Numbered from the stretch's first letter, positions 23,159 through 32,649 are shown. The stretch is DNA of 64,000 nt from Dietzia massiliensis (GCF_018390595.1 NZ_JAHBAV010000014.1:1-64000); one strand, 5' to 3'. Program-made: numbers and translations. Notes: a model not told the origin generated them from the letters alone.

Positions 23159-24088
23159 ATGGTGACCGACCCGATGGGCACCGACCCCGCCTCCGATCCC
23201 ACCGCCGACCCGTCCGTCGATCCCGCCGCCGACCACGAGCGCGGCGCCCCCGGGCCCGGTCCGGTCGTCTCCCTGCGCGGCGTCACCGTCTCGCGCGGCG
23301 GCCGCACCCTCATCCGCGACCTCGACCTCGAGGTGCAGCCCGGCGAGTTCGTCGCCGTCCTCGGGCCCAACGGCGCCGGCAAGACCACCCTGCTCAAGGT
23401 CCTGCTCGGCGAGCACCGCCCCGACGCCGGAACCGTCCTGGTCGACGGCCGGCCGCCCGGTGACCGCGCCACCCACCTCGGCTACGTACCGCAGCAACGC
23501 GCGTTCGACCCCGGCATCACCCTGCGCGGCCGCGACCTCGTCGCCCTGGGGATCGACGGCACACGCTGGGGACCCGGCCGGCCGTCACGACGCGCCGACA
23601 AACGCCGCATCGTCGCCGATTCCCTCGCCCGGCTCGAGGCCGCGAAACTGATCGACAAACCGCTCGGGCGTATGTCCGGCGGCGAACAACAGCGCGTGCG
23701 CGTGGCCCAGGCCATCGCCGCCGACCCGTGCGTCATGCTCTGCGACGAACCGCTGCTCAGCCTCGACCTCACCGGTCAGCGCACCGTCGCCGCCGTCCTC
23801 GACCACCGACGCCGCGAGCACGACACGGCGGTCGTGTTCGTCACCCACGAGATCAACCCGGTCCTGCCGATGGTCGACCGGATCGTCTACCTCGTCGACG
23901 GGCGCCACCGCATCGGCACCCGCGACGAGGTGTTCACCAGCGAGGTCATGTCCGAGCTGTACTCGTCCCCCGTCGAGGTGCTGCGCGTGCGCGGACAGAT
24001 CATCGTGGTGGGCGACACCCAGCACCTGTGCACCGAACCGTGGACCACGGGACACCACCACGACCACACCGGGGACGGAGCGCACTGA
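23159..24088 (+). CDS. znuC: Zinc ABC transporter ATPase (ZnuC-like)
   Basis: An ABC ATPase of about 309 residues. Walker A is VLGPNGAGKTTLLKVLLGE, the Q-loop lies in LGYVPQQRAFDPGI, the signature is RMSGGEQQRVRVAQAIAADP, Walker B is VMLCDEPLLSLDLTGQ, and the H-loop is FVTHEINPVLPMVDRI. It powers zinc import with ZnuB. The C-terminal tail, TTGHHHDHTGDGAH, is His-rich, as in several zinc transporters. The ATG at 23159 lies just after the znuA stop; a GTG at 23144 overlapping znuA is also possible. The first 40 residues are Asp/Pro-rich and not conserved. Its stop overlaps the znuB start. Confidence 0.87.
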   Translation: MVTDPMGTDPASDPTADPSVDPAADHERGAPGPGPVVSLRGVTVSRGGRTLIRDLDLEVQPGEFVAVLGPNGAGKTTLLKVLLGEHRPDAGTVLVDGRPPGDRATHLGYVPQQRAFDPGITLRGRDLVALGIDGTRWGPGRPSRRADKRRIVADSLARLEAAKLIDKPLGRMSGGEQQRVRVAQAIAADPCVMLCDEPLLSLDLTGQRTVAAVLDHRRREHDTAVVFVTHEINPVLPMVDRIVYLVDGRHRIGTRDEVFTSEVMSELYSSPVEVLRVRGQIIVVGDTQHLCTEPWTTGHHHDHTGDGAH

Positions 24089-24936
24089 TGGACCGCCTGC
24101 TCGAGATCGCCGAGTCCCTCGCCGACACCGAGACCACCGCCTACCTGTTGCAGCAGGACTTCGTGATCTTCGGCCTCGCCGCGATCGCGTTGCTCGGCCT
24201 GCTCTCCGGCGCGATCGGGCCGTTCATCATCATGCGGCAGATGTCGTTCTCCGTCCACGGCGCCAGCGAGCTCGCCCTCACCGGCGCCGCCGCCGCGCTG
24301 CTGTTCGGGCTCAACCTCGGCCTGGGGGCCGTCGTGGGGTCGGTGATCGCGGCGCTGATGTTCGGGATCATGGGCTCGCGGGCCTCCCAACGCGACTCCT
24401 CGATCGGCGTCGTGCTGGCGTTCGGCCTCGGACTCGCGGTGCTCTTTATCCACCTCTATCCCGGGCGGTCCGGCACCAGTTTCTCCCTGCTCACCGGGCA
24501 GATCGTCGGCGTCTCCGAGAACGGCCTCGTGCAGATGGCGGTGGTCGCGGCGATCATCTGCGTGGCGCTCATCGCGCTGTACCGGCCGCTGGTGTTCTCC
24601 TCCGCCGACCCCGAGGTGGCCGCGGCGCGCGGTGTGCCCGTGCGGGCGCTCAACATGATCTTCGCCGTGCTCGTGGGGCTCGCGGCCGCGCAGGCCGTGC
24701 AGGTGGTCGGCGCACTGCTGGTGCTCTCCCTGCTCATCACCCCCGCCGCGGCGGCGGCCGCCGTCACCTCCAGCCCCGGGAAGGCCATCGGGCTGACGAT
24801 CCTCTTCGCCGAGATCGCCGCCGTGGGCGGGATGCTGCTCTCGCTCGCCCCCGGCGTGCCCGTCTCGGTGTTCGTCACCACCATCTCGTTCGTCATCTAT
24901 CTGGCGTGTCGTGCGGTGGCGGCGGCCCGGCGCTGA
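24088..24936 (+). CDS. znuB: Zinc ABC transporter permease (ZnuB-like)
   Basis: A 282-residue integral membrane protein of the ABC-3 family, with about eight hydrophobic helices. GPFIIMRQMSFSVHGASELA near residue 50 is the family hallmark, and VQVVGALLVLSLLITPAAAA lies near the C-terminus. It forms the zinc channel as a dimer with ZnuC. The ATG at 24088 shares a base with the znuC stop (TGATG), showing translational coupling. The gene ends 24 bp before the APH-fold gene. Confidence 0.88.
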   Translation: MDRLLEIAESLADTETTAYLLQQDFVIFGLAAIALLGLLSGAIGPFIIMRQMSFSVHGASELALTGAAAALLFGLNLGLGAVVGSVIAALMFGIMGSRASQRDSSIGVVLAFGLGLAVLFIHLYPGRSGTSFSLLTGQIVGVSENGLVQMAVVAAIICVALIALYRPLVFSSADPEVAAARGVPVRALNMIFAVLVGLAAAQAVQVVGALLVLSLLITPAAAAAAVTSSPGKAIGLTILFAEIAAVGGMLLSLAPGVPVSVFVTTISFVIYLACRAVAAARR

Positions 24937-24947
24937 CCGCGCGGTAC

Positions 24948-24953
24948 TAGCGT
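24948..24953 (+). promoter_or_regulatory. -10-like hexamer for the APH-fold gene
   Basis: TAGCGT ends 7 nt before the GTG at 24961; no Shine-Dalgarno motif is seen, so the mRNA may be leaderless. Confidence 0.35.
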
Positions 24954-24960
24954 CTGAGCC

Positions 24961-25950
24961 GTGAACAGCGACCCCAGCGCTCGTCCCGATGGTGGCCCCG
25001 CGGGCGCCAGCTCTCCGGTGACCGGCCCGGGCGCTCATCCCGCCGCCGAACTCGCGGCCATCCACGCCGACTACCCCACACTGAGCTGGGAACGCGCCGA
25101 ACGGGTAGACGAGGGCTGGGACCACGTGGTCGTGATCTGCCACGGCTGCCGCGGGGACGACGCCCTCGGGCACCGCGATCTCGTCTTCCGCTTCCCCCAC
25201 GACGAGCAGGCGCTCACCCAGCTGCCCACCGAGATCGCGGTCCTGGAGCACCTCGCCGGGCGCGTCGAGGCGGCACTCCCCCGCTACTCGCACGTCCCCG
25301 TCCACGGGCGGTTCGCCGGCTATCCGCTGGTGCGCGGTCAGCGCCTCACCTCGGAGCTGCTGCACAGCCTGCCCCATCCGGAGAAGACGGTCGTCGCCGG
25401 CCAGCTGGGCGCACTCCTGTCCTCGCTGCACATCCAGGACGTCTCGGCGCCACCGCTCGACCGGGTCCCGTACTCCTACCAGCCCGAGAATCTGGACTTC
25501 GTGCGCGGCATCGTGGCCCACGACCTGCCGTCGGTGTTCACGCCGGACGAGATTCGGACCGCCCACGAGATCTGCGACGAGGTCGGCGCGTTGCAGTCCA
25601 CGCTGCTGCCCCGGGTGTTCCTCCACAACGACATCTACTCCCGCCACCTGTACTGGGACCGGGACCCCGCCCCCGGGCGTCTGGGGCTCATCGACTTCAC
25701 CGACATGTGCCTGGGAGACCCGGCCGTGGACTTCGCCGAACTGTACGAATACGGCCCACGCTTCGTCGAGGACGTCTTGGCCCGGTACGTCGGCCGCGTC
25801 GACGACACTTTCCTCGACCGGGCGTGGACGTACCAGCGACTGGCCGCGCTCTACATGATCGCGGGCCACCTGTACTACGGGGTCGAGACGTGGGAGTACG
25901 CGCGCGCGGCGTTCGACCGCTGCCGGTCACCCCGCCGCCCGCGAGCCTGA
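24961..25950 (+). CDS. Aminoglycoside-phosphotransferase-fold protein
   Basis: A 329-residue protein of the APH/choline-kinase fold. The catalytic loop is VFLHNDIYSRHLYWD, in which HND replaces the usual HGD while the Asp and the downstream His are kept. The metal-binding Asp is in GLIDFTDMCLGDPAVDFAEL. The nucleotide lobe has LVFRFPHDEQALTQL with a less obvious lysine. Family members phosphorylate aminoglycosides, macrolides, sugars or amines; sequence alone does not say which, and a resistance role should not be assumed. The first 30 residues are disordered. It follows znuB by 24 bp but seems to have its own leaderless start. Confidence 0.8.
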   Translation: MNSDPSARPDGGPAGASSPVTGPGAHPAAELAAIHADYPTLSWERAERVDEGWDHVVVICHGCRGDDALGHRDLVFRFPHDEQALTQLPTEIAVLEHLAGRVEAALPRYSHVPVHGRFAGYPLVRGQRLTSELLHSLPHPEKTVVAGQLGALLSSLHIQDVSAPPLDRVPYSYQPENLDFVRGIVAHDLPSVFTPDEIRTAHEICDEVGALQSTLLPRVFLHNDIYSRHLYWDRDPAPGRLGLIDFTDMCLGDPAVDFAELYEYGPRFVEDVLARYVGRVDDTFLDRAWTYQRLAALYMIAGHLYYGVETWEYARAAFDRCRSPRRPRA

Positions 25951-26521
25951 GCTCAGACGGGGACCTGCGCCGCTCGCAGCCGCGCGTCGGCATGGCGTCT
26001 CGCTCTCGCCGCTGCCCGGCCCGAGCTCGCAGCCGCTCCCCGCGATGGCGTCTCGCTCTCGCCGCTGCCCGGCACCGGGGGCAGCCGCTCCCCGCGATGG
26101 CGTCTCGCTCTCGCCGCTGCCCAGCCCGAGCCCACAGCCGCGCGTCGGCATGGCGTCTCGCTCCCGCCGCTCCCCGGCACCGTGGGCAGCCGCTCCCCGC
26201 AATGGCGTCTCGCTCCCGAAAGTGCCCGGCCAGAGCACAGCCGCGCGTCGGCATGGCGTCTCGCCAGCCCAGATGCTCCCGCGAGACGCCATCCCGACGG
26301 GCCGCGTGACATCCGCGGACGCGAGACGCCATGCCGACGGGCGGGGTGACATGGACCGACGCGGGAGCGCAGCCGCCGGCGCAGGTGGTCAGCTGCACAC
26401 GCAGGATCGCAGTCGCGGGCGCGGAACGGGATCGCGGCCGCCGGCGCGGATACACGGGGACCGCAGTGGAGGGCCCGCCGCGGGTCCGGTCAGCCGCGGG
26501 TCCGGTCAGCCGGCCAGCCGG
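25951..26521. repeat. Non-coding array of about 52-bp units
   Basis: No gene is supported. ATGGCGTCTCGC occurs six times in direct orientation, starting at 25992, 26045, 26097, 26150, 26202 and 26253 (steps of 51-53 bp). The reverse complement follows at 26281-26292 and 26321-26332. Copies are preceded by one of two leaders: CAGCCGCGCGTCGGC (copies 1, 4, 6) or CAGCCGCTCCCCGC (copies 2, 3, 5). Most are followed by TC[T/C]CGCCGCT[G/C]CCC. The step is not a multiple of three, so the array is not a coding repeat. Related units lie at 3813-3902. Two 16-bp tandem copies at 26477-26508 sit just before the rlmB stop. Confidence 0.85.
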
Positions 26522-27490
26522 TCAGCGCTTGACGCGCCGCTGCCGCGCGAACTCCGAGAGCACCACGCCCGCCGCGACGGAGGCGTTGAGGCTCTCGACC
26601 TCCGAGGCGATCGGGATCGACAGGATGGAATCGCAGTTCTCGCGGACCAGGCGCGACAGGCCCTTGCCCTCGGACCCCACCACGATGACCGTGGGCCCGG
26701 TGCCGTCGTAGTCGTCCAGCGAGACGTCGCCCTCGGCATCGAGACCGACGAGCTGCACCCCGGCCTTGGCCCAGTCGAGCAGCGTCCGGTTGAGGTTCGT
26801 GGCCCGGGCGACGGGGAGCCGGGCGGCGGCGCCGGCGGAGGTCCGCCACGCGACGGCCGTGATGGAGGCACTGCGACGTTCGGGGATGAGGACCCCGTGC
26901 CCGCCGAATGCGGCGACCGAGCGGATGACCGCTCCGAGGTTGCGCGTGTCCGTGATGTTGTCCAGGGCCACGAGCAGCGCGGGCTCGGAGGAACCCATCG
27001 CCATGTCGAGCAGGTCGGCGGGGTCGGTGTACTGGTACGGCGGCACCTGGAGGCCGACGCCCTGGTGCATGCCGTTCGACACCATGCGGTCGAGATCGGT
27101 GCGCGGCACCTCGAGGATGGAGATGCCCTTGCCGGCGGCCAGGTGGACGGCCTCGGTCAGCCGCTCGTCGGCGTCCGAGCCGATCGCGACGTACAGTGCG
27201 GTCGCGGGGACGCCGGCGCGGAGGCATTCCAGCACCGGGTTGCGGCCCACCACGTACTCGGGACCGTCGGCCTGCTTCTGCGCCTGACGGCGGCGCTGCT
27301 GCGCGCCCTCGGCCTTGCGGCTGGCGGCCTTGGCCCGGCGGTGTGCCGGGTGGTAGGTCCGGTCCTCGGCCTTGGGGGTGGCGCCGCGCGCCTCCAGTCC
27401 TCGGCGTCGCTGGCCGCCCGACCCGACGACCTGGCCCTTCTTGGTGCCGGACTTGCGGATGGCTCCGCGCCGACTCGAGTTCCCTGCCAT
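26522..27490 (-). CDS. rlmB: 23S rRNA 2'-O-methyltransferase RlmB (TrmH family)
   Basis: A 322-residue SPOUT methyltransferase that methylates the 2'-OH of a guanosine in 23S rRNA. The first 75 residues are basic and disordered ([34 protein letters not shown]). The substrate-binding domain begins at [14 protein letters not shown]. The knotted catalytic domain has motif 1 [16 protein letters not shown], motif 2 [15 protein letters not shown] and motif 3 [32 protein letters not shown] precedes the ATG at 27490, which lies 1 nt after the cysS stop, so it is the last gene after cysS. This is the Rv3579c position of M. tuberculosis. Confidence 0.92.
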   Translation of the reverse strand: MAGNSSRRGAIRKSGTKKGQVVGSGGQRRRGLEARGATPKAEDRTYHPAHRRAKAASRKAEGAQQRRRQAQKQADGPEYVVGRNPVLECLRAGVPATALYVAIGSDADERLTEAVHLAAGKGISILEVPRTDLDRMVSNGMHQGVGLQVPPYQYTDPADLLDMAMGSSEPALLVALDNITDTRNLGAVIRSVAAFGGHGVLIPERRSASITAVAWRTSAGAAARLPVARATNLNRTLLDWAKAGVQLVGLDAEGDVSLDDYDGTGPTVIVVGSEGKGLSRLVRENCDSILSIPIASEVESLNASVAAGVVLSEFARQRRVKR

Positions 27491-27491
27491 G

Positions 27492-28928
27492 TCAGTCCTC
27501 CCGGTGGGCGAGCGACCACTTCTGGCCGTCCGCGGTGTCGGCCACCTCGATACCCGCCGCGACCAGTCGGTCACGGATGGCGTCGGCGGTGGCGAAGTCC
27601 TTGTCGGCCCGTGCCTGAGCGCGGGCCTCGAGCTCCGCGCGGACGAGGAGATCGAGTGCGGTGAGGGCGGCGTCGTCGCCGCCCGCGGCGGAGGCCCACT
27701 GCGGGTCGAGCGGGTCGACCCCGAGTACCGCGGTCATCGCCCGGACGGACGAGGCCGCGGTGAGTGCCGCCTCGGTGTCGCCCGCCGACAACGCGGTGTT
27801 GCCGGCCCGGACCCGACCGTGGATCTCCGCCAACGCGGCGGGCACCCCCAGATCGTCGTCCATCGCGGCGGCGAACGCCTCCGTCCACTCACCGACGGGC
27901 ACCTCGGCGTCCGGCGCCGTGCCGGACCTGACGGCCTCGTCCACCCGCTGCACGAACGCCTCGATCCGCCGGTACGCGGCGGCCGCCTCCTGCAGTGCTT
28001 CGGGAGAGTATTCCAGCATCGACCGGTAATGCGCACTTCCGAGGTAATAGCGCAGTTCCACCGGCCGGACGGCGGTGAGGATGTTCGGCACGCTGAGCAC
28101 GTTGCCGAGCGACTTGCTCATCTTCTCGCCGGCCATGGTCACCCAGCCGTTGTGCAGCCAGTAGCGGGCGAACCCGTCGCCGGCGGCGTGGGACTGGGCG
28201 GCCTCGTTCTCGTGGTGCGGGAACTGCAGGTCGAGCCCGCCGCCGTGGATGTCGAAGGTCCCGCCCAGGTACCAGGTGGCCATGGCCGAGCACTCGAGGT
28301 GCCAGCCGGGACGACCGTCTCCCCAGGGGGTGGGCCAGCTGGGCTCGCCGGGCTTGGCGGCCTTCCACAGCGCGAAGTCGCGGGGGTCGCGCTTGCCGCG
28401 CAGGTCGGCGGCCTCGCCCTGGTCGACCTCGTCGAGCCGGTGGCCGGACAGGTGCCCGTAGTCGCCCTCGGGCGCCGCCGACCACGCCGCGACGTCGAAG
28501 TAGACGCTGCCCTCGGCCGGGTAGGCGTACCCGCGCTCGATGAGGCGTTCCATGTACTCGATCATCTGGGTCATGTGCCCGGTGGCGCGGGGCTCGGTGG
28601 ACGGCGGCAGCACGCCGAGTGCGTCGTAGGCGCGGGTGAACTCGCGTTCGTGGGTGGCGGCCCACTCCCACCAGGGGCGTCCGTTCTCCGCGGCCTTGGT
28701 GAGGATCTTGTCGTCGATGTCGGTGACGTTGCGCACGAACGCGACGTCGTAGCCGGTCGACAGCAGCCAGCGGCGCAAGATGTCGAACGCGACACCGGAG
28801 CGGACGTGGCCGATGTGGGGGACGGCCTGGGGGGTGGCTCCACAGAGGTAGACCGACGCGTGCCCTTCCCGGACGGGGGTGAACTCCCGGAGGGAGCGGG
28901 TGGCGGTGTCGTAGAGATGGAGCGTCAC
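27492..28928 (-). CDS. cysS: Cysteinyl-tRNA synthetase
   Basis: A 478-residue class I aminoacyl-tRNA synthetase. The zinc/HIGH region is [20 protein letters not shown], and [14 protein letters not shown] follows. ECSAM and the second zinc region [14 protein letters not shown] follow, and the KMSKS loop is [10 protein letters not shown]. The C-terminal DALR-type helical domain ends with [20 protein letters not shown]. It charges tRNA-Cys in the cytoplasm; the location corresponds to cysS1 (Rv3580c). The GTG at 28928 has no Shine-Dalgarno motif, but TAGACT lies 8 nt upstream, suggesting a leaderless transcript separate from ispF. Confidence 0.94.
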   Translation of the reverse strand: MTLHLYDTATRSLREFTPVREGHASVYLCGATPQAVPHIGHVRSGVAFDILRRWLLSTGYDVAFVRNVTDIDDKILTKAAENGRPWWEWAATHEREFTRAYDALGVLPPSTEPRATGHMTQMIEYMERLIERGYAYPAEGSVYFDVAAWSAAPEGDYGHLSGHRLDEVDQGEAADLRGKRDPRDFALWKAAKPGEPSWPTPWGDGRPGWHLECSAMATWYLGGTFDIHGGGLDLQFPHHENEAAQSHAAGDGFARYWLHNGWVTMAGEKMSKSLGNVLSVPNILTAVRPVELRYYLGSAHYRSMLEYSPEALQEAAAAYRRIEAFVQRVDEAVRSGTAPDAEVPVGEWTEAFAAAMDDDLGVPAALAEIHGRVRAGNTALSAGDTEAALTAASSVRAMTAVLGVDPLDPQWASAAGGDDAALTALDLLVRAELEARAQARADKDFATADAIRDRLVAAGIEVADTADGQKWSLAHRED

Positions 28929-28936
28929 GGGGCCCG

Positions 28937-28942
28937 AGTCTA
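28937..28942 (-). promoter_or_regulatory. -10-like hexamer for cysS
   Basis: On the minus strand TAGACT ends 8 nt before the cysS GTG, with no Shine-Dalgarno motif. Confidence 0.45.
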
Positions 28943-28956
28943 CCGGTGCGCCCGCG

Positions 28957-29439
28957 TCAGGCCCGATACACGAGCGCGGTGGCGACAGCGGAGACGCCCT
29001 CGCCGCGGCCGGTGAAGCCCATGCCGTCGGTGGTGGTGGCCGAGACGGAGACGGGCGCGCCGATGATCTCACCGAGCCGCTGTTCGGCCTCGACGCGCCG
29101 GGGGCCCATCTTCGGCCGGTTGCCCACCATCTGCACCGCGGCGTTGCCGATCGTCCATCCGTGCCGCGACAGCTCGTCGCACGCCTCGCGCAGCAGTCGT
29201 TCGCCGGAGACGTCGTCGTATTCGGGCCGACCGGTGCCGACGAGGGAGCCCAGGTCGCCGAGCCCGGCGGCGGACAGCAGGGCGTCGACCAGGGAATGGG
29301 CCACGACGTCGCCGTCAGAGTGGCCCTCGCAGCCGTGATCGTCAGGGAAGTGCAGACACGCCATCATGCACGGCTTGCCCGCTTCGACGCGGTGGGCGTC
29401 GGTGCCGATCCCGACTCGGGGGATGACGGGTCCGGTCAC
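28957..29439 (-). CDS. ispF: 2-C-methyl-D-erythritol 2,4-cyclodiphosphate synthase
   Basis: A 160-residue IspF, which closes CDP-methylerythritol 2-phosphate to the cyclodiphosphate in the non-mevalonate isoprenoid pathway. [13 protein letters not shown] carries the metal-binding Asp/His pair; [19 protein letters not shown] and [17 protein letters not shown] are the other family marks. It works as a trimer with active sites at subunit interfaces. AGGAGGAGAA directly precedes the GTG at 29439, and the start overlaps the ispD stop by GTGA. Confidence 0.94.
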   Translation of the reverse strand: MTGPVIPRVGIGTDAHRVEAGKPCMMACLHFPDDHGCEGHSDGDVVAHSLVDALLSAAGLGDLGSLVGTGRPEYDDVSGERLLREACDELSRHGWTIGNAAVQMVGNRPKMGPRRVEAEQRLGEIIGAPVSVSATTTDGMGFTGRGEGVSAVATALVYRA

Positions 29440-30242
29440 TTCTCCTCCTGGGGGCGGCCCGCGGTGACGAGCGCGCCGGGGTCGAGCTCGGCGAGGGCGC
29501 GGGCGTGGTCGTCGGCGGTGGTGATCTTGAACGCGAGCGGGTCGCCGGGGACCGTGGCGACGCGGCCGCCGGACCGCTCCACGAGGCCTGCGTCGTCGGT
29601 GGCCACGTCCCCGGCCGCGTCGTACGCGGCGAGCAGGACGTGTGGCGCGAAGCCCTGCGGGGTCTGGACGGCGCGGAGCGAGGTGCGGTCCGGGGTGCCC
29701 ACGACGTAGCCGTCGGCGTCGACCTGCTTGACGGTGTCGACGACCGGGAGGACGGGGACCACCGCGACCGCACCGGCGCGTACGGCCGTCACGACCCGCC
29801 GGATCGCGTCGGGGGGTGTGAGGCAGCGGGCCGCGTCGTGCACGAGCAGGACGTCGTAGACCGCTGCGCGGGGGTGGTGTCGGTGGGAGGTCAGCGCCGC
29901 GAGACCGTTGCGCACCGAGTCGGTGCGCTCCGCGCCCCCGGTGGTGACGACGACGAGGTGGTCGTCGTCCCGGAGGTGGGCCAGCTCCGACTCCGCCTGG
30001 GCGACGCGGTCGGCGGGGACCACGGCGACGACGTCGTCGACGGCACCGGAGGCCAGCAGGCCGGCGACGGCCCGCTCGAGCATGGTGCGGCCGTGGAGCT
30101 CGACGAACGCCTTGGGCAGTCCCGCCCCGAGCCGGACGCCGGATCCGGCCGCGGGGACGACGGCGGCCACCCTGCCCGTGCGGGCGGAGTGGCCGTCTAT
30201 GCCGTGTCCGGGCGGGTCCCCGGGCGTGCGCTGACACGTCAT
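29436..30242 (-). CDS. ispD: 2-C-methyl-D-erythritol 4-phosphate cytidylyltransferase
   Basis: A 268-residue IspD that transfers CMP to methylerythritol 4-phosphate. The nucleotide-binding loop [20 protein letters not shown] begins near residue 26. [33 protein letters not shown] and [18 protein letters not shown] follow, and [15 protein letters not shown] closes the domain. The ATG at 30242 gives a 25-residue lead-in, somewhat longer than usual, and lacks an obvious ribosome-binding site. It lies 22 nt after the carD stop, so carD-ispD-ispF is probably one operon, as in mycobacteria. Confidence 0.92.
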   Translation of the reverse strand: MTCQRTPGDPPGHGIDGHSARTGRVAAVVPAAGSGVRLGAGLPKAFVELHGRTMLERAVAGLLASGAVDDVVAVVPADRVAQAESELAHLRDDDHLVVVTTGGAERTDSVRNGLAALTSHRHHPRAAVYDVLLVHDAARCLTPPDAIRRVVTAVRAGAVAVVPVLPVVDTVKQVDADGYVVGTPDRTSLRAVQTPQGFAPHVLLAAYDAAGDVATDDAGLVERSGGRVATVPGDPLAFKITTADDHARALAELDPGALVTAGRPQEEK

Positions 30243-30264
30243 GCCGTCTGGTGCGCGTCGGATG

Positions 30265-30759
30265 TCACGCCGGGGCGGCGGAGCCCAGCACCTCGTCGAG
30301 GAGGGCGTCCGCACGCTCCTCGTCGGAGCGCTCGGCGAGCGCCAGCTCGCCCACGAGCACCTGGCGTGCCTTGGCGAGCATCCGCTTCTCGCCGGCGGAC
30401 AGGCCGCGGTCGAGGTCGCGGCGCCAGAGGTCGCGGACGACCTCGGCCACCTTGTTGACATCGCCGGAGGCGAGCTTCTCGCCGTTGGCCTTGTAGCGGC
30501 GGGACCAGTTTGTGGGCTCCTCCGCGTGCTCGGTGCGCAGGACCTCGAAGACCTTGTCGAGCCCCGCCTGGTCCACGACGTCGCGCACGCCCACGTACTC
30601 GGCGTTCTCGGCCGGTACCTTCACCGTGAGGTCGCCCTGTGAGACCTTGAGGACGAGGTATTCCTTCTCAGTGCCCCTGACCGTCCGCATCTCGATCGCC
30701 TGAATGGTGGCGGCGCCGTGATGCGGGTAGACGACGATGTCGCCGACCTTGAACTCCAT
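30265..30759 (-). CDS. carD: CarD, RNA polymerase-binding regulator
   Basis: A 164-residue CarD. The N-terminal Tudor-like RNA polymerase-interaction domain begins [20 protein letters not shown] and includes [20 protein letters not shown]. The C-terminal helical DNA-binding domain has [16 protein letters not shown] and the conserved tryptophan in [15 protein letters not shown]. CarD binds the beta subunit and stabilises the open complex at many promoters, including rRNA promoters; it is essential in mycobacteria. An AAGGGGAAAG ribosome-binding site precedes the ATG at 30759. It is divergent from lpqE. Confidence 0.95.
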   Translation of the reverse strand: MEFKVGDIVVYPHHGAATIQAIEMRTVRGTEKEYLVLKVSQGDLTVKVPAENAEYVGVRDVVDQAGLDKVFEVLRTEHAEEPTNWSRRYKANGEKLASGDVNKVAEVVRDLWRRDLDRGLSAGEKRMLAKARQVLVGELALAERSDEERADALLDEVLGSAAPA

Positions 30760-30786
30760 GAGTGGCTTTCCCCTTTCGACTGACCT

Positions 30787-30792
30787 ATCTTA
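30787..30792 (-). promoter_or_regulatory. -10-like hexamer for carD
   Basis: On the minus strand TAAGAT lies 27 nt before the carD ATG, leaving a leader of about 20 nt with the AAGGGG site. No convincing -35 hexamer was found. Confidence 0.4.
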
Positions 30793-30956
30793 GCACGCCC
30801 TCAGTCCAGGCGTTTTCCGTTTGCGCAGGTCAGCAACGTGCCGGGCGGGACGGCGAGTTCGCGGGGGCGGGACCGGGCCACTCTGCCGCAGGTCCGGACC
30901 GGCCGTGGACTACGATGAGACCGGCCTGAGAGACGACCATCCCCGAGGAGCCTGAC

Positions 30957-31526
30957 GTGACTTCACCGAACACCGGCCTGCGCCGCACCGCGCTCGTAGT
31001 CCTGGCCGTGGGCGCCGCCCTCGGGGCGTCGGCCTGCAGCGCCGGCCAGGTCTCGCAGACGGCCAACCAGGTCGCCGCGGTCGACGGCGGACGCGGTGAG
31101 GCGGGCGATCTGGCGGTCAATGACCTGCAGGTGGTCGTCCCGGAGAACGGCGCGGAGGCCCGCGTCGGCTTCGTCGCCTCGTTCAGCGGCTACGGCCTCG
31201 GGGAGTCGGTCTCCCTGGAGAGCGTCGAGATCGACGGAACCCCCGTCCAGCTCGGCGAGACGCAGCCGCTCGAGCGTGGCTGCTCGATCGTCGTCGACGC
31301 CCGCGAGGACGCCGAGCCCGTGCCGGTGGAGGGCGTGTGCGTCGAGCAGACCACCGCGACCCTGCCGTCGGCGGACGACCTGAGCATCGGCACCTCGGTG
31401 CCCGCCACCGTCTCCTTCTCGAACGGCGACCGCATCGAGACCGAGGCCGCCGTCGTCGGTGAGATCCTCGAGGCCGGCGAGTACACCCGTCCGACGGAGT
31501 TCGTCGGCGAGTCCGAGGGGCACTGA
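30957..31526 (+). CDS. lpqE: LpqE-like lipoprotein
   Basis: A 189-residue lipoprotein. The signal peptide TALVVLAVGAALGASAC ends at Cys27. The mature part is beta-rich and acidic (VVVPENGAEARVGFVASFSG, SVSLESVEIDGTPVQLGET) with no known catalytic motif. LpqE (Rv3584) sits at the same place, divergent from carD, in M. tuberculosis; its function is not known. GAGGAG lies 6 nt before the GTG at 30957. The related copper-chaperone-like and DUF4352-like folds are alternatives for its shape. Confidence 0.75.
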   Translation: MTSPNTGLRRTALVVLAVGAALGASACSAGQVSQTANQVAAVDGGRGEAGDLAVNDLQVVVPENGAEARVGFVASFSGYGLGESVSLESVEIDGTPVQLGETQPLERGCSIVVDAREDAEPVPVEGVCVEQTTATLPSADDLSIGTSVPATVSFSNGDRIETEAAVVGEILEAGEYTRPTEFVGESEGH

Positions 31527-31578
31527 CACGTCCGCCCTCTCCGCCCGCTCGGCTGACGGTTCGTCGGTCGACCCCGAG

Positions 31579-32637
31579 ATGCGCGCCGTGCTGCGCCGTC
31601 TCGCCCCGGGCACGGCGCTGCGTGACGCACTCGACCGGATCCGCCGCAGCGGTACCGGCGGCCTGGTGGTGCTCGGCGACGACCCGGTCGTCCAGGCCGT
31701 CTGCGACGGCGGCGTGGACCTCGACGTCGAGTTCACGCCGGCCCGCCTGCGGGAACTGAGCAAGATGGACGGCGCTGTCGTGCTGTCCACCGACGGGTCC
31801 CGCATCACCCGCGCCAACGTCCATCTCGTGCCGGACCCCTCGCTACCCGCGGTCGAGACGGGCACCCGACACCGCGCCGCCGAGCGGACGGCCGCGCACA
31901 CCGGTGTGCCCACCGTCGCCGTCTCGGCGTCGATGACGACGGTCACCGTCTACGCCGGCGGTCTGGCCCGCGTGCTCGCGGACCCGGTCGTGCTGCTCGC
32001 GCGCGCCGACCAGACCGTCGCGACCATGGAGCGTCACGGCGCCCACGCCGCCCGCGCCCGCGCCCGACTCGACCGGGCGGAGATGGGCGACTACGCCTCC
32101 GTCCGCGACGTGGTGGCCATGGCCCAGAGACTGCTCCGTCTCGAGCGTCTGGGCGCCGAGCTCGCCGAGCTCACGGTGGAGATGGGCGAGTACGGTCGGC
32201 AGACCACTCTCCAGTTGGAGGAGCTGCTCTCCGACACCCCGGACGAACTGCGGGGCCTCGTCGCCGACCACCTGCGGGTCGAGCCCGTCGACGGTGACGC
32301 GCGCCCGGTCCCGACCGCCGAGCAGATCGACGCCGGGCTGGAGCGGTTGGCCGCACTCTCCGACGCCGACCTCCTCCTGCCCGCTCCCGTGGCCCGGTGC
32401 CTGGGGTTGCCGGCCGAGCCCGAGGACCTCGACGAGCACGTCACGGCCCGGGGGTACCGGATGCTCGCGCACATCCCGCGCCTCCGGCCGGTGCAGATCA
32501 TGGCCCTCGTCGAACGCTTCGGTTCGGTCCCCGCGCTGCTCTCGGCCGAGCAGTCGGACTTCGCGGACGTCGAGGGCGTCGGCGCGCTCTGGGCGCGGCA
32601 CGTCCGCCAGCGCCTCACGGGCCTGGGCGTCGTCTGA
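31579..32637 (+). CDS. disA: Diadenylate cyclase DisA
   Basis: A 352-residue DisA that makes c-di-AMP from two ATP. The DAC domain has the catalytic DGA motif (residues 64-66, LSKMDGAVVLS) and the RHR motif (97-99, GTRHRAAER). A helical linker follows, and the C-terminal helix-hairpin-helix DNA-binding domain includes ERFGSVPALLSAEQSDFADV and VEGVGALWARHVRQRL. I start at the ATG at 31579 because alignment with mycobacterial DisA begins there; the longer frame from 31459 would overlap lpqE by 68 nt. In M. tuberculosis radA lies directly upstream; here disA follows lpqE with a 52-bp gap and radA is missing. Confidence 0.93.
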   Translation: MRAVLRRLAPGTALRDALDRIRRSGTGGLVVLGDDPVVQAVCDGGVDLDVEFTPARLRELSKMDGAVVLSTDGSRITRANVHLVPDPSLPAVETGTRHRAAERTAAHTGVPTVAVSASMTTVTVYAGGLARVLADPVVLLARADQTVATMERHGAHAARARARLDRAEMGDYASVRDVVAMAQRLLRLERLGAELAELTVEMGEYGRQTTLQLEELLSDTPDELRGLVADHLRVEPVDGDARPVPTAEQIDAGLERLAALSDADLLLPAPVARCLGLPAEPEDLDEHVTARGYRMLAHIPRLRPVQIMALVERFGSVPALLSAEQSDFADVEGVGALWARHVRQRLTGLGVV

Positions 32638-32649
32638 CCCGACCGCGGC

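Noticed and set aside
23887-25869. Long minus-strand frame opposite znuB and the APH-fold gene
   Set aside because: Arg/Gly/His-rich shadow translation without motifs; both plus-strand genes have clear family motifs.
24961-25950. Aminoglycoside-resistance gene
   Set aside because: The fold is APH-like, but the catalytic loop has HND instead of HGD and the protein is not close to any resistance enzyme I recognise; the fold is shared with many unrelated kinases.
25992-26332. Possible CRISPR array because of the regular 52-bp period
   Set aside because: The whole unit, not only a repeat part, is similar between copies; the intervals are not unique spacers; orientation changes at the end; no cas genes are present.
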